A DNA stretch of 43,581 bases from Candidatus Vecturithrix granuli (GTDB taxonomy: Bacteria; Moduliflexota; Moduliflexia; Moduliflexales; Moduliflexaceae), in the NCBI GenBank assembly GCA_000739535.1, contig DF820465.1, positions 203,342-246,922 of the forward strand, in the 5' to 3' direction. A program made the position numbers and the translations under genes. The notes under the pieces are model-generated. The model saw only the letters and a program-made list of their open reading frames with translations, ran no database searches and was not told where the DNA came from. Positions 1-7,262 of this stretch are shown here, piece by piece. Each line of letters opens with the position of its first letter. The stretch's first letter is position 1.

Positions 1-79
1 TCAGAATTACGTCTTTTCAAAGAACAGGCAGAATCGACAATCTCGGTCAATTTTGCGTAACATGACTTACTTATATGGT

Positions 80-463
80 CTATGCGGCTAATGATTGAGA
101 CACATGATTCACAAACGCGATAGGCATACTTTCTCCTAACGACGCTATGTACATGGAGACTTTGAGGATCGTATTAAGCGGAGGCTGCACCAAAAGATGA
201 ATCACCATTTCTCTCCATTCCGGCTCCAATTCCTGTAAGCCGCGCAATGGAAATTGTCGAGGCCCAACCTCGGTCATTTGGACGAGAACGGAAAAATCCA
301 TCAGGGTCAATCCAATAACACGCTGCTCATTGCGGTTTAATCGCAACAGCATATTATCGTTAAGTTCTACAGCAGTTGTGGCCTTTTCCCCTGGAGAGAA
401 TGAGATATACAGAATATCCGCTTCGTCATCATAATTATAAGTATATTCCTGTACTGGTTGCAT
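80..463 (-). CDS. DUF2283 family protein, probable antitoxin partner
   Basis: A 127-residue protein whose N-terminus (YNYDDEADILYISFSPGE, about residues 9-26) matches the DUF2283 signature of YD-x-EAD-x-LYI. DUF2283 proteins are small beta-rich proteins often found next to toxin-like genes; their biochemical role is not firmly known. The usual DUF2283 domain is about 50-70 residues, so the C-terminal half here is an extra region with hydrophobic stretches and no motif I recognise. It starts 3 bases after the stop of the upstream toxin-like gene (467-808), so the two are almost certainly one transcript, toxin gene first. The family call is fairly sure; the antitoxin role is inferred from gene pairing only. 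Confidence 0.7.
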   Translation of the reverse strand: MQPVQEYTYNYDDEADILYISFSPGEKATTAVELNDNMLLRLNRNEQRVIGLTLMDFSVLVQMTEVGPRQFPLRGLQELEPEWREMVIHLLVQPPLNTILKVSMYIASLGESMPIAFVNHVSQSLAA

Positions 464-466
464 ACA

Positions 467-808
467 CTACCTCTTTGGGCGAATATGTTTAAAAAATGCT
501 GTGACGACATAATTATTCGGATGTGTCTGTCCATGGTTATCACACGAAACGCCGAATAACACGATGACGACAATAGTATTCACATCGCCTGGAAGATCAT
601 CATAGTATTGAGAGTATCGATATTTTCGAGGATTGAGCGGTTCCTGTCTGCGCTGTCCTGTTTGCAATGTCTGTTTGACCACGCGCTCATACTCCTCAAT
701 CTCAGGATGATTCATCGCATCAATAATGTGCTGCCAACGTTCCTGTGTGAGATAAATCTGATTACCATATCGATCCTGGACGCTCCATCGTCGTCCTGTG
801 TATTCCAT
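467..808 (-). CDS. Small toxin-like protein paired with DUF2283
   Basis: A 113-residue protein beginning with a domain of the type D-RYGN-x-IYLT-xE-RW-HI (residues 11-29), followed by HPEI, a basic segment (residues 50-65) and a C-terminal strand pattern ending in NNYVVTAF. I recall cyanobacterial and other environmental genomes with the same N-terminal motif beside DUF2283, and the pattern resembles small BECR-fold or DUF4258-like RNase toxins, but I cannot prove catalytic residues. The start ATG at 808 has an AAGGA ribosome site about nine bases upstream. It is the first gene of a two-gene operon with the DUF2283 gene. Toxin function is inference; the gene itself is well supported. Confidence 0.6.
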   Translation of the reverse strand: MEYTGRRWSVQDRYGNQIYLTQERWQHIIDAMNHPEIEEYERVVKQTLQTGQRRQEPLNPRKYRYSQYYDDLPGDVNTIVVIVLFGVSCDNHGQTHPNNYVVTAFFKHIRPKR

Positions 809-886
809 GATGCCATCCTTTTCTTGTTCTCTTCGTTTCCCACAGATATTTTGAGAGAACTCTTCCCTCTTACGCCGTATAAAAAT

Positions 887-915
887 ACACTATCTTCGTG
901 GTGGAATTTCGTCAA
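887..915 (-). promoter_or_regulatory. Candidate sigma-70 promoter of the DUF2283/toxin operon
   Basis: On the minus strand there is a TTGACG -35 element (complement of 910-915), a 17-base spacer and TAGTGT as a weak -10 (complement of 887-892), about 80 bases upstream of the toxin-like gene. Only the -35 and the spacing are convincing. The rest of the 809-1013 gap shows no gene. Confidence 0.3.
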
Positions 916-1013
916 GAAAAATGTCTTGTGTGGAAGAGCTCTGACGCATGACTTGCGGCCACTATTTAACAAGCATCAAAACATTCTTACTTATATTCCA
1001 TTCTTGTAGTTAC

Positions 1014-2960
1014 TTACGACACCTGGCTCACTAATTCTTCCAGTTCGAGCTGCGCTTCTTCCCACCGCCGATAGGCATGTTCCAGGTCTTTTTGCAGCGC
1101 GGCGTACTCCTTTTGTAGAATGATCACCCGGTTGCTATCCTGATAGGTTTCCGGACGCGCCATCTCAAATTCCAGGCGTTCTTTTGTTTTTTCCCGCTCT
1201 TCAATCTGCTGCTCCAGGGACGTGACGATCTTTTTCAGGCGATTGCGTTCTCTGCTGATGACCTGCCGCGCCTCGGCTTCCTGGCGTTTCTGTTCTTTGG
1301 TCTTTTTTAGCGGCGAAGCCTCTTTCGGTTTCTCTTCGGTTTTCGTATGTACGACAAATTCTGGCTCGGCGTCGCGTTTCTGCAAATAATACGAATAATT
1401 GCCGGCATATTGCGTCAGATGCGTGTCTTTTAATTCCACCACGCGTCCTACAATTTTGTCCAGAAAATAACGGTCGTGAGAAATCAGAATCAACGTGCCG
1501 TCATAGTGCATCAGGGCATGTTCCAACGCCTCTTTTGAGAGCACATCCAGGTGATTGGTCGGTTCATCCATCATCAAAAAGTTGACGGGCGACAGCAGGA
1601 TTTTCGTCAGCGACACCCGCGCTTTTTCCCCGCCGGAGAGCACGCCGATCGGTTTATAAATATCATCGCCGTGAAATTGGAACATGCCGAGCACGTCGCG
1701 CACGCGCGGACGCTGGCCTTCGGCCGCCGTTGATAAGACTTCATCATAGACTCTGGCTTCCAGATTCAAGGCTTCGATCTGATGTTGGGCGTAATACCCG
1801 ATCGTGACGTTTTTGCCGATCTCAAGTGTGCCTTGCTGCGGCTGAAGCTCGCCGGCAACCAGGCGCGTGAACGTGGTTTTCCCCGCGCCGTTCACACCGA
1901 CCATCGCCAGTTTATCACCGCGATACACGCTGAGGTTCAGATCGTGCAGCACCCATTCCTGGTCATAGCGAAAGGACAGGTTTTGCAAGTGCAAGACATC
2001 CTTATAGCTCGGAAGATCAACCTTAATCTGAAAGTGCATACGGCGCGGCGGCGGCGGCAATTCTATCTCTTCCATTTTTTCCAATTGTCTGATGCGGCTT
2101 TGCACCTGTTTGGCCTTCGTGGCTTTATAGCGGAAGCGGTTGATGAAACGCTGCTGTTTTTCTCTTTCCGCCTGCTGCTCCTCCCATTTTTTGCGCAGTA
2201 ATTCTTCGCGCTGCTCTTTTTCTTGTTCGTAAAAATGGTAGTTCCCGGCGTAGAAACTCAGTTTGCCGCGATCCAATTCGTGAATTGACTGCGCTAAACG
2301 ATCTATGAAAAAACGATCGTGGGAAACGACCACCACGCTGCCTTCGAAATTCAACAGATATTGTTCTAACCATTCCAATGAGGGAATATCCAGATGGTTG
2401 GTCGGCTCATCTAGCAGCAGTAAATCCGGTTTTTGCAGCAGCAGCCGCGCCAGGTGCACTCGCATGCGCCAGCCGCCGCTAAACTCAGCTAACGGGCGTT
2501 CAAAATCCGTTTCGATAAATCCTAAACCGGCCAGAATGCTTTTGGCGACCGCTTCCAACCGATAGCCTTCCAGGGCGTCGTAACGATGCTCCAGATCGCC
2601 GATCTGTTTCAGCAGTTCTTCGTGGTGAGCGTGAGGGGCGTTTAAAGCGTCATGGAGTTCCGCCAGTTTGTTCTCGATTTCGATGACTTCTTTTTGGCCT
2701 TTTAACGTAGCGTGTAAGATGGAACTGTCGCCAGGTGCAATTTCTTCCTGGGGCAGATAGCCGATGCGATAATCTTTGGGTTTGATGATGCTGCCGTGAT
2801 ATTCCGTAATTTCGCCGTTCAAAATGCGCAGCATTGTGGTTTTTCCGGCACCATTCGGGCCGATCAAGGCGATCCGCTTGCCAGGGTGGATCATCCAATC
2901 AATTCCGGCGAGTAATTCGCGATCGCCAATCGCATAACGTAACTCTCGAACTTGCAGCAT
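1014..2960 (-). CDS. ABC-F family ATPase (YheS/Uup-like)
   Basis: A cytoplasmic protein of 648 residues with two ABC ATPase domains and no membrane segments, the ABC-F plan of ribosome-associated translation factors. Domain 1 has Walker A GPNGAGKTT (residues 34-42), signature FSGGWRMR and Walker B LLLLDEPTNHLD. A charged helical linker follows with YKATKAKQVQSRIRQLEKME. Domain 2 has Walker A GVNGAGKTT (about 355-363), LSGGEKARV and LMMDEPTNHLD. The tail after about residue 540 is a charged coiled coil. GYYAQHQIEAL in domain 2 resembles the YheS branch. I chose ATG 2960 because the protein then opens with a normal strand; an in-frame TTG at 2990 would add ten atypical residues. Antibiotic protection cannot be claimed from sequence alone. 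Confidence 0.93.
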   Translation of the reverse strand: MLQVRELRYAIGDRELLAGIDWMIHPGKRIALIGPNGAGKTTMLRILNGEITEYHGSIIKPKDYRIGYLPQEEIAPGDSSILHATLKGQKEVIEIENKLAELHDALNAPHAHHEELLKQIGDLEHRYDALEGYRLEAVAKSILAGLGFIETDFERPLAEFSGGWRMRVHLARLLLQKPDLLLLDEPTNHLDIPSLEWLEQYLLNFEGSVVVVSHDRFFIDRLAQSIHELDRGKLSFYAGNYHFYEQEKEQREELLRKKWEEQQAEREKQQRFINRFRYKATKAKQVQSRIRQLEKMEEIELPPPPRRMHFQIKVDLPSYKDVLHLQNLSFRYDQEWVLHDLNLSVYRGDKLAMVGVNGAGKTTFTRLVAGELQPQQGTLEIGKNVTIGYYAQHQIEALNLEARVYDEVLSTAAEGQRPRVRDVLGMFQFHGDDIYKPIGVLSGGEKARVSLTKILLSPVNFLMMDEPTNHLDVLSKEALEHALMHYDGTLILISHDRYFLDKIVGRVVELKDTHLTQYAGNYSYYLQKRDAEPEFVVHTKTEEKPKEASPLKKTKEQKRQEAEARQVISRERNRLKKIVTSLEQQIEEREKTKERLEFEMARPETYQDSNRVIILQKEYAALQKDLEHAYRRWEEAQLELEELVSQVS

Positions 2961-3300
2961 GAAATGTATCTCTGGAAAACAGGAGTACAAACTTCAGTTG
3001 GCACTCTGCTGTGATTTTCATTGTGCGAGTAAGTTTTTTACAAAAAGCTCATGTAAGACTTCGTTACCCTCTTTTCTGGGAGGCAGAAATTTTTCAACTA
3101 AATTTTGAGACAGGATGATAAAATTCTTTCTTGTCGTGCGTTAGTAATTTTGTTAGAACATCAGAGTATTTTAAGCTTGCCATGTTCAACAGGCTGATTT
3201 ACGTTGTTACTATACCATAAAATGATGTATCACCAACACGTAATATGCATCTCAAGGTTCAAATTATCCAAAAATTTGAACAAGATGTATACATTTTTTC
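2961..3300. other. Gene-free divergent intergenic region
   Basis: This 340-base stretch separates the ABC-F gene (minus) from the small TA pair (plus) and must hold both promoters. I see no ORF worth calling. The one clear structure is the inverted repeat at 3257-3281, listed separately. Confidence 0.6.
3257..3281. promoter_or_regulatory. Inverted repeat upstream of TA pair, possible operator
   Basis: A perfect 8-base inverted repeat, GTTCAAAT (3257-3264) and ATTTGAAC (3274-3281) around 9 bases, lies 19 bases before the antitoxin ATG. A TATACA sequence at 3288-3293 could be a -10 box. TA operons are commonly autoregulated by antitoxin binding to such palindromes, so this is a plausible operator, but binding is inferred. 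Confidence 0.4.
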
Positions 3301-3516
3301 ATGAAAGATTCGAATATGCTTACAGTAGAAGAAATCAAAATCGCCATTGACGCGCTTCCTGAGAAAGACTATGTCAGTCTAAGAAATTGGTTTTCAAAGA
3401 AAGACTGGGAAAAATGGGACAGAGAAATTGTCAAAGATTCGGAAACCGGAAAACTGGATTTTCTTATCCAGGAAGCGTTGCACGAGAAGACCAGAGGAAC
3501 TCTGAGGGATTTGTAA
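3301..3516 (+). CDS. Putative antitoxin of a RelE/ParE-type module
   Basis: A 71-residue acidic-to-neutral protein with the N-terminal pattern MLTVEEIKIAIDALPEKDY and LRNWFSKKDWEKWDREI, typical of short helical antitoxins that precede ParE/RelE toxins. Its stop codon is immediately followed by the toxin ATG (TAAATG), so translation is probably coupled. The start could be ATG 3301 or ATG 3316; neither has a strong Shine-Dalgarno. If TATACA at 3288 is the -10 box, the mRNA would begin at or close to ATG 3301 and be nearly leaderless. The family assignment rests mainly on gene position and size. Confidence 0.65.
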   Translation: MKDSNMLTVEEIKIAIDALPEKDYVSLRNWFSKKDWEKWDREIVKDSETGKLDFLIQEALHEKTRGTLRDL

Positions 3517-3768
3517 ATGCACAAAACGACAGGCCGCTTCTGGAAGTGTTTTGAAAAACTTCCGGCGCATATACAGGAGCTAGCGGAAGACAATTTCGAA
3601 CTGCTGAAAAATGATCCGAAGCATCCCTCACTGCATTTCAAAAAGATTGGAGAATTCTGGTCTGCAAGGGTCGGCTTGAATTACCGGGCGTTGGCTTTTG
3701 AAGATGGTGAGGATTTCATCTGGGTATGGGTTGGTACTCATGATGAATACATGAGAATAATACAATAA
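3517..3768 (+). CDS. RelE/ParE superfamily toxin
   Basis: An 83-residue protein with the compact RelE/ParE pattern: LPAHIQELAEDNFELLKNDP forms the two N-terminal helices, then KKIGEFWSARVGLNYRALAF and DFIWVWVGTHDEYMRII give the beta sheet. The WSARVGLNYRAL segment and the terminal GTHDEY motif are typical of this cytotoxin group, which either cleave mRNA on the ribosome or poison gyrase; which of the two applies here cannot be told. It is directly coupled to the upstream antitoxin. Full length for the family and no sign of decay. Confidence 0.82.
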   Translation: MHKTTGRFWKCFEKLPAHIQELAEDNFELLKNDPKHPSLHFKKIGEFWSARVGLNYRALAFEDGEDFIWVWVGTHDEYMRIIQ

Positions 3769-3935
3769 GGGCTGCTCTGGCGCAAAAGCGACAGAAGGAA
3801 GCGTCTATGGTGAATTCATCTTGACAAAAAGACCAAAACCCTGAATCCTAAAGCCTGTTGATATGAAAATGTGCAAAGAGGGATAACGTGTAACAAATCA
3901 AGAGGTCTTATGAATGTTGCTACTCATCCGCAACA

Positions 3936-4553
3936 ATGCACATGAGTGGCTTTTTCAAAAGAAAGCATGACATGGATACAGTTATAAACGATATGTTACG
4001 AACAGAAATTTCTGAGCTTAGAAAGCTGAGACATGACTTAATCATGCGTAAGTTTGCATTTCTTACAGCTTTCATGGGAACCGGAGCAATTAGCATTGTT
4101 TCAAGTGCTCAAGCCTCACTAAACTTCAGTCTTTTGCTGTTCTTAGTGCCGTTTGTTGCTATTGCATTTGATTTTTATATTTTTGTCGAAGACTACCGGA
4201 TAAAACGTGCAGGAGAGTTTCTCAAACGCCTTCAGAATCTTCCAGATATCTCAGAGAACCAAAAAATTGAGGGGATATGGGAGGAGTTTGTCGCAGAAAA
4301 TCCCGATAGAGGGGCAACATTTGCCTTTTCTGTGGTGACACTTATTTATGCAGTCTCATCGCTTCTCCTGTTAATCGCACTGAAGTATACATGGTGGATC
4401 TTGACCATTTGGTTTATCGTCGCAGTGTTGTGTGAAGGTGCGATTTTACTGCGACATTTGACTCTTCGAGAAAAACTTCGAAAGCCAACACCTAATGTTG
4501 ATGCCATGCTAGCACGGCTATCTTCACCACACGAAAAAGAAGAAGATGTATAA
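3936..4553 (+). CDS. Four-helix membrane protein of unknown function
   Basis: A 205-residue inner-membrane protein that I do not recognise. Hydrophobic segments lie at about residues 40-60, 64-82, 128-147 and 151-171. A charged cytoplasmic loop (about 85-125, rich in E, K, R and D) separates the two helical pairs, and both tails are charged. The start is uncertain: ATG 3936, ATG 3942 or ATG 3972, none with a strong ribosome site. A short 11-codon reading frame from ATG 3910, with AGAGG just upstream, overlaps the start and might couple translation. The HD-domain gene follows 45 bases later, so they are probably co-transcribed. No function assigned. Confidence 0.7.
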   Translation: MHMSGFFKRKHDMDTVINDMLRTEISELRKLRHDLIMRKFAFLTAFMGTGAISIVSSAQASLNFSLLLFLVPFVAIAFDFYIFVEDYRIKRAGEFLKRLQNLPDISENQKIEGIWEEFVAENPDRGATFAFSVVTLIYAVSSLLLLIALKYTWWILTIWFIVAVLCEGAILLRHLTLREKLRKPTPNVDAMLARLSSPHEKEEDV

Positions 4554-4598
4554 CAATAAATACAGAGGAAGGACATTTATAAGCAGAAAGGATAAAAG

Positions 4599-5207
4599 GT
4601 GAGGAAACCTGAATTCAAGAAAATTTGGCGTTTAGCTATTCCCTTTTTGCAAAAGTGCCGCCCTGGAGATCTACTACATACTGTGGTAGCAATAAGGCAC
4701 TTAGAGGAAATAATTCAAGGTGAAGGTGAAGGTATAGATGAGGATATCCTCATGCCAGCCATCATATTGCATGATATAGGGTGGAGCCGGTGTCCTGAAG
4801 AATTGGTGAAGAATTTCTTTACTGATGTGAAGGATGCCGATACAAAAAAAGAATTACGAATTCAACATATGGAAGTTGGAGCCATTTTGAGTAGAGACGT
4901 TTTGGAACAGGTACACTGGGATCATACAAAAATTAAAAAAATCGTCTCCATTATTGCCAAACATGATATTCCTGACCAAATGACTTCTCCTATGGATAAA
5001 ATCGTGTTTGACGCCGATTTTTCGTGGCGTTATTCAAGCGAAGGATTTTATTTGGATCTATCGCGATTTGTTAAAGATACCAATTTTACTCCAGAAGAAG
5101 CCATAAAACGCCTTGAAAGAGATAAAGATAAATTAAAAACAGTGACAGGAAAGAAAATTGCCTTGAGAGAATTATCGACAAGAAAAAGAGAAATCCTTAT
5201 CTTATAG
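4599..5207 (+). CDS. HD-domain metal-dependent phosphohydrolase
   Basis: A 202-residue soluble protein with the metal ligands of an HD fold: H27 (GDLLHTV), the doublet H58-D59 in AIILHDIGWS, H90 in IQHMEVGA, H122 in AKHDIPD and D138/D140 in VFDADFSW. HD proteins hydrolyse phosphate esters of nucleotides or similar small molecules; the substrate is unknown here. The start is GTG 4599 with AAAGGA about eight bases before it. It follows the four-helix membrane protein by 45 bases and is likely in the same operon. After it comes a gene-free gap to the UPF0175 gene. The HD call is confident; the specific reaction is open. Confidence 0.85.
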   Translation: MRKPEFKKIWRLAIPFLQKCRPGDLLHTVVAIRHLEEIIQGEGEGIDEDILMPAIILHDIGWSRCPEELVKNFFTDVKDADTKKELRIQHMEVGAILSRDVLEQVHWDHTKIKKIVSIIAKHDIPDQMTSPMDKIVFDADFSWRYSSEGFYLDLSRFVKDTNFTPEEAIKRLERDKDKLKTVTGKKIALRELSTRKREILIL

Positions 5208-5332
5208 GTTTTCTGGTTCGGAGCGATACAGTAGCAAATCAAGAATGATAGAGTCATGATGTGCCCGGCACATGGGCACACACGCACAAGATGAAAAAGT
5301 GCCGGGCACATTTACATTGGGAAGAGAAACAC

Positions 5333-5608
5333 ATGGTAACGATTACATTAGAGATTCCGGATGAACTTGCCAGTCAATTTGACACAGAAGAGGATATACG
5401 GCGTACCGTATATGAAGACTTTGTGATTGAACAGCGGCAAAGCGGGGCACTCAGCCTGGGAGAAGCTGCAAAATTACTGAATATCACCTATACCGAATTT
5501 TTTCATTTGCTTGGGCAAAAAGGCTTGTCGTTCATTAATGCGACGGCGGATGAACTCGACCAGAGTTATCAGCGATTTACGCGCATCATGGAGTCAACCC
5601 GCCCATGA
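5333..5608 (+). CDS. UPF0175 family antitoxin
   Basis: A 91-residue protein starting MVTITLEIPDELA, with an EEDIRRTVYEDFVIEQ helix and a GALSLGEAAKLLNITYTEF helix-turn-helix, the standard UPF0175 layout. UPF0175 proteins are usually antitoxins of DUF3368 PIN-domain RNases. I use ATG 5333, preceded by GAAGAG, rather than the upstream in-frame ATG 5261, which would add 24 residues unlike the family and run through a local duplication of the words GTGCCCGGCACAT and AAGTGCCGGGCACA. The stop overlaps the start of the partner toxin in ATGA at 5605-5608. The partner is truncated, so this may be an orphan antitoxin. Confidence 0.82.
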   Translation: MVTITLEIPDELASQFDTEEDIRRTVYEDFVIEQRQSGALSLGEAAKLLNITYTEFFHLLGQKGLSFINATADELDQSYQRFTRIMESTRP

Positions 5609-5682
5609 ATGTTATTTCAAATTCAAGTCCGCTGGTGGCTCTCAGCAGCCTTGATCAATTGACGCTAATAGTGCTTAAATAA
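5605..5682 (+). pseudogene. Truncated DUF3368 PIN-domain toxin remnant
   Basis: Starting at the ATGA overlap with the UPF0175 gene, 25 codons encode MNVISNSSPLVALSSLDQLT and five more residues before a TAA at 5680-5682. The motif V-I-S-N-S-S-P-L-V-A-L matches the first strand of DUF3368/PIN toxins, including the position of the usual first acidic or Asn/Ser metal-site region (family form SNTSPLI-L). PIN toxins are normally about 150 residues, so over 100 residues are missing. The following 180 bases show no continuation in any frame that I can recognise, so this is a deletion and not a simple frameshift. Confidence 0.7.
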
Positions 5683-5790
5683 TCAATGCTTCATTGGACA
5701 ACACTGGTTATATCTGGGCATACCGGAAAGAGGTAGGTCAATTTTGAGCCTGGTCATCTTCGTGAAGGTTCGTCTGAGCTTATGGATAAG

Positions 5791-5825
5791 CAACAGCCGG
5801 GTTTTTTCGAAAAAATCCGGCTGTT
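5791..5825. terminator. Hairpin of the GAAACC/CAACAGCCGG type between convergent genes
   Basis: CAACAGCCGG at 5791-5800 pairs with CCGGCTGTTG at 5816-5825, with a T-run and A-run between. It lies between the truncated toxin and the convergent hydrolase, so it can terminate transcription from both sides. The core with TTTTTTCGAAAAAA matches the repeat family seen at 12214, 13497, 19671, 30081 and 32710. Confidence 0.65.
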
Positions 5826-5861
5826 GTCGCTAATTTCCGAATACGCTGGAGGCAAGCTCTT

Positions 5862-6665
5862 CTAACCGAGAGAGCGAATAAACGCATCCACTTCCTGGTT
5901 GAATTTATCGGGTTCTTCCAGGAAGGGGCAATGACCGCTGTGTTCAAAAAACACTAAACGAGTATTCGGCAAAGTTTGTTCCAAATGTTTCGCCGCCGCA
6001 ATCGGGATGAGCTTTTCATCACGCCCAAAACAGAGCAAGCTCGGCACGTTGACAGTGGGGAGCACCGGACGATAATCCTGCACGGTTTGATCAAACAAAA
6101 TCGCACTGGCAATCGTTTCCGGCAGGCGCGTGATTTCGTCGAACATCCACTGCCGGTCTTCTTCAGCTGGCGCGTCTTTGAACATTAAGTTGATAAGTTC
6201 GTGCACAAACGCCGCCCGATCGGTCTGAACCGCCGCCATCACCCCGCACAACTCCTGAAAATCAAAGGCCCCCAACGGCCAGTCCGCCTGTTTATAGTCC
6301 GAGGCGGATTCTTCCACGATCACGGTGGCTTTGAGACCTTCCGTCCCGAATTGTTTCACGTAATCCCACACGACAAACGCCCCCATTGACCAGCCGAGCA
6401 AAATCACATCTTTAAGCTCCAACCCCTGGATCAGGGTGTGAATATCCCGCGCATACGCGGCAATCGTGTGCCCGGTGTGAACTTTGGCAGAACGACCGTG
6501 CCCGCGCATATCAACGGTGATAATCCGATGCCGCTGGGCAAAATAGGGGATTTGCTTCTTAAAAAAACGGCTGCTCATCCAGACGCCATGAATAAAAATA
6601 ATCGGCTGCCCCTGTCCGTGATCTTCGTAATACACCTGCGCATCGCCCACATTGAAATATGGCAT
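5862..6665 (-). CDS. Alpha/beta-fold hydrolase
   Basis: A 267-residue single-domain alpha/beta hydrolase. The oxyanion-hole motif FIHGVW is at residues 24-29, VDMRGHGRS at 51-59, and the nucleophile elbow GWSMG puts Ser93 in the catalytic position. The acid is probably in CFGRDEKLIP and the base in HSGHCPFLEEP near the C-terminus. These features are shared by esterases, haloperoxidase-like enzymes and C-C hydrolases, so the substrate is not known. The start ATG at 6665 has a strong AAGGAGG upstream; the longer open frame up to 7001 is translated repeat DNA and is not used. It is a lone gene facing the truncated TA locus. Confidence 0.9.
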   Translation of the reverse strand: MPYFNVGDAQVYYEDHGQGQPIIFIHGVWMSSRFFKKQIPYFAQRHRIITVDMRGHGRSAKVHTGHTIAAYARDIHTLIQGLELKDVILLGWSMGAFVVWDYVKQFGTEGLKATVIVEESASDYKQADWPLGAFDFQELCGVMAAVQTDRAAFVHELINLMFKDAPAEEDRQWMFDEITRLPETIASAILFDQTVQDYRPVLPTVNVPSLLCFGRDEKLIPIAAAKHLEQTLPNTRLVFFEHSGHCPFLEEPDKFNQEVDAFIRSLG

Positions 6666-6690
6666 ATCTGATTCCTCCTTCTCCCAAAAC

Positions 6691-6743
6691 GTTTGTAGTT
6701 CTCGCTTTAGCGAGTTCTGGTGCCTGAAGGCGGAACTACAAAC
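6691..6743. repeat. Cloverleaf-like palindromic repeat (GTAGTT type)
   Basis: The outer stem GTTTGTAGTTC at 6691-6701 pairs with GAACTACAAAC at 6733-6743. Inside are two small hairpins, CTCGCTTTAGCGAG and GCCTGAAGGC. The plan is the same as at 23754-23816 and 27584-27637. It sits just upstream of the hydrolase start. Confidence 0.75.
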
Positions 6744-6766
6744 TATGTTGCTGTAAATGATTCTGT

Positions 6767-6979
6767 GCTGGAGTGCAAACGTTCTACTTTTGCGCGTGTC
6801 AACGCTGGAGTGCAAACGTTCTCCTTTTGCGCGTGCCAGTGTGTCAGTACACTCGCTTGCGAAAGCAACATGTTCGTTGCGGTCAATCATGCTGTGCTCG
6901 CTCGCTGGACGCATGTTCTGCTTTCGCCTGTCAGTTTTCCAGCACCGACTTACGCGCGAAAGTAGAACTTTCGCACTCC
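6767..6979. repeat. Tandem and inverted GGAGTGCAAA repeat cluster
   Basis: Two 32-base direct copies (6767-6798 and 6804-6835) share GCTGGAGTGCAAACGTTCT and CTTTTGCGCGTG with one difference. An inverted relative containing GAAAGTAGAACTTTCGCACT lies near 6954-6979. The words GGAGTGC and GCACTCC tie this to the repeats at 21040 and 38911. The whole gap 6666-7262 holds only such repeats and no gene; a GGTTCTCTGTGTCTTTGTGG word at about 7064 is another dispersed repeat type. Confidence 0.65.
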
Positions 6980-7262
6980 GGATACAGATAATTCTCGTCA
7001 TCAGGAACGATACAGAAAAACCCCATTTGTGTCAAGTCGCAAATGACAGGCTTTTCTTCTCTGGGTTCTCTGTGTCTTTGTGGTAAAAAAATCACAGGAA
7101 TTATCAGAGAGCCTTACTTTTTTGAAACACTTCACCTTCAATCCACTTTTTCTCTTGACAAAGGGGAAAGCTTCAGATTAGTCTGATTCTGTTACAATTA
7201 TGACGCGCAGCTTTACACGTGTGCTCCTTTTTTTTCTTATATCTCCACAGAGGTAAAATGCT

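Noticed and set aside
608-1009. 133-codon plus-strand frame opposite the toxin-like gene
   Set aside because: It is antisense to well-supported coding DNA and has no domain signature.
5261-5332. Longer start for the UPF0175 antitoxin (ATG 5261)
   Set aside because: The extra 24 residues are encoded by palindromic words and do not fit the family; ATG 5333 has a ribosome site and gives the standard N-terminus.
6767-6835. Direct repeats as a CRISPR array
   Set aside because: Only two direct copies with a 5-base gap, no spacers of regular length and no cas genes.
6666-7001. N-terminal extension of the alpha/beta hydrolase
   Set aside because: The open frame runs through repeat DNA; a strong AAGGAGG precedes ATG 6665 and the fold begins there.
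7155-7198. TTGACA and TACAAT as a promoter for the opine dehydrogenase-like gene
   Set aside because: The spacer is 32 bases, far outside the usual 16-18, and no better pair was found.
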